A DNA stretch of 64,000 bases from Onchidella celtica (Eukaryota > Mollusca > Gastropoda > Systellommatophora > Onchidiidae): the NCBI GenBank assembly GCA_963931925.1, contig OZ007569.1, positions 25,832,524 to 25,896,523 on the forward strand. Direction: 5' to 3'. This document shows positions 60,031-64,000 of the stretch, in pieces. Numbering within the stretch: position 1 is the first letter of the stretch; every line of letters starts with the position of its first letter. The position numbers and the translations under genes are program-made. The notes under the pieces were generated by a model. It was not told where the DNA came from, did not search any database, and worked only from the letters and a program-made list of their open reading frames with translations.

Positions 60031-60252
60031 TCCTGTGGCGTTTACAAGTACATGTATAACAATTTATCCCCTATTGTTAGAATATTACCGACGCGACTTC
60101 ATGAAATTCACATGTATCAGATACAGTATTTGTCCTGTATAAAAACTGTTAACAAGCTGCGCAGATGAAATGGGACAACATAAATTTTTACCACAAATAT
60201 TTACGAACAAAACAAGGTACTACAAACTAGATCCATGCTATCTTGAAGACAC

Positions 60253-60940
60253 TCAGCGGTCGCTACCAAGTTTCATCAACGATAATATAGGAGTGTTTAT
60301 CTTATTTGATGATAACAAGTGTGGCGTTGACACCGACTCTTACTGCTACACAAAGTCACCAACAAATACAGTAACAAAACTATACTATTTGCAAATGTTA
60401 ATAGCTAATGAATTCCCGTAAGCTTCGTCACGGAGCACACCAGAATAAGAGCACTTCATACTGGACAATAATGACCCGAGTTTCATCAATAATAATATAG
60501 CAGTGTTTATCTCATTTGATGATAGCAAAGTATGGCACTGACACCGGCTTATTTGATGATAGCAAGTATGGCACTGACACCGGCTTATCTGATGATAGCA
60601 AATATGGCACTGACACCGGCTTATTTGATGATAGCAAAGTATGGCACTGACACCGGCTTATTTGATGATAGCAAGTATGGCACTGACACCGGCTTATTTG
60701 ATGATAGCAAGTATGGCACTGACACCGGCTTATTTGATGATAGCAAAGTATGGCACTGACACCAGCTTATTTGATGATAGCAAGTATGGCACTGACACCG
60801 GCTTTTATAACTATAAAAGTCACCAAGAAATAATAACAAAGCTATACTATTTGCCAATAGCCAACGAATCCCCGTAAGCTTCGTCGTGGAGCCTACCAGA
60901 ATAAGAGCACTTCACGCTGGACAACAATATGGCCTTGTAC
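60253..60940 (+). repeat. Duplicated block with an internal 36/37-bp array
   Basis: Block 1 (about 60265-60475) and block 2 (about 60480-60935) share AGTTTCATCAA, GTGTTTATCT, AACTATACTATTTGC-like and CGTAAGCTTCGTC segments and the end AGAATAAGAGCACTTCA. In block 1 the ATTTGATGATAACAAGTGTGG motif is single. In block 2 it is expanded about eight-fold as TATGGCACTGACACCGG plus CTTATTTGATGATAGCAA (60529-60805), with 36- and 37-bp units mixed. Confidence 0.92.
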
Positions 60941-60944
60941 AAAC

Positions 60945-61875
60945 GTGATAAATCTCCGGTGTCTGTCCGCTATACATGGAGTCAACAGATCCTCTATTTC
61001 ATAAACAACACCGTACGGACGTGGGTGCAGTAAAAGGTTACCGTATACCAGCCGTGGCCGGCAGTAACTAAACACTCACTAATGACCTCCGCCAACATGG
61101 TGCGGTGGACGCAATCCAGAAACCAACAACATGGCAGTAAGGACTTGATAACAATGGTTCTCACATTTCTGGCAAATGTTAGCACTCATAGGACTGTTTT
61201 CCACCAAGATTTGTCATAACATGACGGGAACACCATGTCCAGTAACTGCCCTGTTACGACAAAAACACTGTGGAGGCCTTTCTAATTTACTTAAGCCTAT
61301 CTTCGTGTAAAGGAACACAACAGAAGAAAACACAGTAGTAGTATCTTTAAGGCTACCAAAATACCCAAACCTGTGTCAAAGCAGTAAGCACTGATACTAC
61401 ATTAAGCAGAAATTACAAGAGGGTCCAGCTAAGCCTGAATAACATGGCTAGGATTAACACACTAAAATCCTCTGATGATTCTGTTTTTGGACGTAATACA
61501 AAACCATAATTATGTCATGACAGAGTATGTCCTACACCGATTCTAAAACTTCTCACATTTCGAGGTTCTTTCTCTTTTTGTCTTTTCAACGTGCTAATAG
61601 CCCTTCGACCTTGTTTTTATGCAGTAGGTACTACAGCAAATTGTGAGTGCAGGTTCCGTAGCAAAAAATCTCAAATATTTCCACATCCAGTTCTATTAAC
61701 ATTTACATCATAATTTGACGTCTAGTCCCATTAACTGAAAACGATTTTTTGATAAATTTAACTTTAAGCTATATATTACTGACGTTAACATTCGCGATGT
61801 CACTGCATAAATATCAGTTCCCTTTGCCAAATCTAAGGAAAGGCTTAAAAATTTATCCCTACCACTTCTTCCCAA
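60945..61875. other. Non-coding stretch, nothing recognised
   Basis: No repeat edges or protein-like frames were seen. Confidence 0.4.
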
Positions 61876-61879
61876 CCTC

Positions 61880-62022
61880 CCCCCAAAAAAACAAAACCCG
61901 CCGACCGTCGCTGCACCGTGGCGATGGCGTGTCTGCTCAAGTTGTAACTAGGCTACGATGGCACCAAGGCAAATTTCCCAGAATGGGATTGAAGAAGAAT
62001 ACACAATACAAAAACAAAATAT
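61880..62022 (-). repeat. Composite dispersed repeat, part A, copy 3 (inverted)
   Basis: The reverse complement matches 31078-31235 and 34080-34215, including the GGGAAATTTGCC and CAGACACGCC-like blocks and a T/G-rich end. Confidence 0.72.
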
Positions 62023-62101
62023 TTCAAGTATACTTAAAATCATGTAAACTTCAGCTGCTCCAAGTTCCATTTGTAAGTATAGCACAAAATGTCGTATTCC
62101 C

Positions 62102-62311
62102 ATGCAAATCACTCTACTCCATTACACGCATGGTGTGATAATCGAAAATCCCTGCCGAGAGAACGACAATGATGGACTGTGTTGTAGCTTGACTAACCAA
62201 GTTGACGATACAGAAAGTACACCATGTTACAAAAGGCGGATTTCCTGGTCTCGGTCAATGGAGAACATGCCTTGTACAACAAGGTTTGACTTCCACTTTC
62301 AAAACAGATGA
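62102..62311 (+). CDS. Weak candidate small ORF or exon, unknown
   Basis: An ATG-initiated 69-codon frame, polar and Cys-containing, includes YKRRISWSRSMENM (a PKA-like RRxS site) and ends FHFQNR. It lies just 3' of an inverted copy of a dispersed repeat. No convincing splice sites, promoter or homology are visible, and it may be chance. Confidence 0.1.
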   Translation: MQITLLHYTHGVIIENPCRENDNDGLCCSLTNQVDDTESTPCYKRRISWSRSMENMPCTTRFDFHFQNR

Positions 62312-62314
62312 GGG

Positions 62315-62900
62315 CTTCTACCTCAAATTATCATAGGTAAACAATGTTTTACCGATTATTCGGAACATGAATGGGAATACATAGAAAATATTTCGAAATA
62401 TTAATATCCAATGTAACCTCCAAACATTGACAGTGCATTCCCTTATTTTTTGATGTTATGAGCACTAATTAAATTAAGTACGATTCAAGTAACATTTTCT
62501 GCATCACTGCATCCTACTCGATTTTCTTCAAATCTGCTCGACTCCGCCTCTGCGAGCCCATGTATCCGGTCAGTCGCTCACTGACCTGTCCCGAGCCTCG
62601 TTAGCCATTCATTAAGTGGTCCCATGTCACTGGAGATTTACATGTCCACTGGCGGATAATGGACACCTAGGCTGGTCCACTAAGCAGTTTCTGATAAATG
62701 AGATTTCACATGATTGTGTACCGTTTCTTCTTTAGCGGACCAATTTCTTTTAACCATCTCGGCCCCTCCCCGCGTTCTGCTTAGGGAAAAATATGATTCT
62801 GTGAGAAATTGCTCTTAGCGGGAAAATTAAGAGGTTTTTATGATTATTTGGTTGATTTAGTGTATTTTGTAGAAATTACTGCAAAAATATAACTGTTCTC
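62315..62900. other. Non-coding stretch, nothing recognised
   Basis: No recognisable element; short frames only. Confidence 0.4.
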
Positions 62901-62919
62901 GCCTTGAATTCTTGTGGGA

Positions 62920-62985
62920 ATTGCAGCCGAGTGATAAATTTCTGAGTATCACTGGTGATCCATGGGGCTCTGAGGATTAATAATA
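62920..62985 (-). repeat. Inverted partner of the repeat at 3706-3770
   Basis: The reverse complement contains GGATCACCAGTGATAC and AATTTATCACTC, in the same order as at 3718-3755. Confidence 0.55.
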
Positions 62986-62999
62986 ATTATATACATGAC

Positions 63000-63795
63000 A
63001 CCGTGAGAGGCTATGCCAAGTGACTAAGGAAGAATTGTGTTTACAACGCGTCAAAACCGTACGGCCTATCAAGAGTTTTACAGCGAGGTTCAACAATAGC
63101 TGTTGCGGGTGACTAAGATGGTTCAACCGATTTTTTTACTATGTCTCATAGCTCAAAACTCTATGTGTTCTGTCAAGAGATTTACAGCGGAGAAACAAGA
63201 CTGCCAAAATGAGTCTATGCGAAAGAACAATTCTAAGCATCGGCAGGGCTTGAAATCATCATTTTACAATCCACTTGCAATTTAAATGCTGCAATTTTCC
63301 TCTCTGAGTATTGCAAGACCGAGATCCAACGCAAGGATTTGTCTGTCTAATTCAGTTTGTTTGATTTTTTTCATTTGTTCAACCCACACAGCCAAAAAAA
63401 AAAAAAAAGAGAAATCATGTTTTATGTTGAGAATATGTTCTAACAACGAACACAAAATCCTGCCATACTCACACAGCACAACTAGGTGACACCTCTACAA
63501 AGCTAACAGTATGCCAAACTCACTCGCAAACCAATAAATGCACAAGGCTTCACAATATTTGTCACTAATTGCTCACCAACACTTTTCTATCACTGCAACA
63601 CTATGGCGAAGCATTTAACGCAGCACAACGTTGGCGTCGCGATGAAGTCGCACACTCACTGACTGCAAGTTAATTGTTTGGAACAGCGCAAAAATGACTA
63701 GCGAGGGTTTCTGACACTTACACTGAGATCAATGTGGACCGTTAGTGTAACTTCACGTGGAAGAAGAAGGAAAAACCAAAGCACATACAATATCG
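63000..63795. other. Non-coding stretch, nothing recognised
   Basis: An A15 run lies near 63395. No gene or RNA was recognised. Confidence 0.4.
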
Positions 63796-63801
63796 CCTGG
63801 G

Positions 63802-64000
63802 CTGGCGACCAGATTGTTTTATGTCTAAAAAAGTCAAATTGAGAAAACTGTAACCTTCATAAACATTCAAATAACTGCAATAACTCCACACAATCATAAT
63901 ACTGAATATTGGTTATGAAATAAAGCCACACATGGATATCTTGGATATCTACAAATATTTAAAAGCAATGAATAAAATAGCACGGAACACATTCTGGTTG
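63802..64000. mobile_element. TCGA-ended MITE family, third copy cut by the window end
   Basis: GACCAGATTGTTTTATGTC, ATATCTTGGATATCTACA and AAAAGCAATGAATAAAATA follow the order of the copies at 12727 and 27565. The final ACATTCTGGTTG is the start of the right terminal repeat, so only a few bases lie outside the window. Confidence 0.72.

Overview
The window reads as repeat-dense, AT-rich DNA from an animal nuclear genome. There are no operons, ribosome binding sites or compact gene runs. What can be seen is one intact LINE, many short non-autonomous DNA transposons, tRNA-derived SINE heads, truncated LINE 3' ends, microsatellites, minisatellites, and a few candidate spliced exons. The mix (an RTE-type LINE, LINE tails ending in an 'AAGCGCT..' block plus (ATT)n, long (GA)n and (GATA)n runs, many oligo-G/C tracts) suggests a lophotrochozoan, most likely a gastropod mollusc such as a sea slug. 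That assignment is inference from repeat style and needs a database search.

Layout. 1-5.1 kb: a diverged tandem duplication, one copy of a dispersed repeat, a candidate signal-anchor exon, a tRNA-like SINE head, a 325-bp MITE with 9-bp target-site duplications, an exact 98-bp direct repeat, and a 150-bp (GA)n run. 5.1-17.1 kb: mostly unique-looking non-coding DNA with a second copy of the dispersed repeat, a SINE head, a piggyBac-like MITE, a 234-bp TCGA-ended MITE, two mariner-like MITEs and a 189-bp foldback MITE. 17.18-20.35 kb: a complete RTE-clade LINE with an uninterrupted endonuclease/reverse transcriptase gene and a perfect 16-bp target-site duplication; this is the clearest coding feature. 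20.4-31 kb: tetra- and trinucleotide arrays, hAT-like MITEs, short tandem duplications, a LINE 3' end and a long variant of the TCGA MITE. 31-34.3 kb: a composite dispersed repeat and an 18-unit C-run minisatellite open in several frames on both strands. 34-49 kb: SINE head, a recent 160-bp tandem duplication, four large GA tracts and a LINE 3' end.

49.3-56.1 kb: a 1,043-bp hAT-like element, then the best host-gene candidate, a minus-strand exon (52762-53804) coding for 334 residues from a well-placed ATG to a consensus GTAAGT donor. About 1.6 kb upstream of it, on the same strand, lies a diverged satellite of roughly 85-95 bp. 56-64 kb: another hAT-like MITE, two small tandem arrays (about 41 bp and 36/37 bp, the latter inside a larger duplication), and the start of a third TCGA MITE cut by the window end.

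No CRISPR array, rRNA operon, complete functional tRNA, or LTR/virus-derived element was recognised. Most open frames in the window are chance or arise from simple repeats. Apart from the RTE protein and the 334-residue exon, every coding call here is weak.
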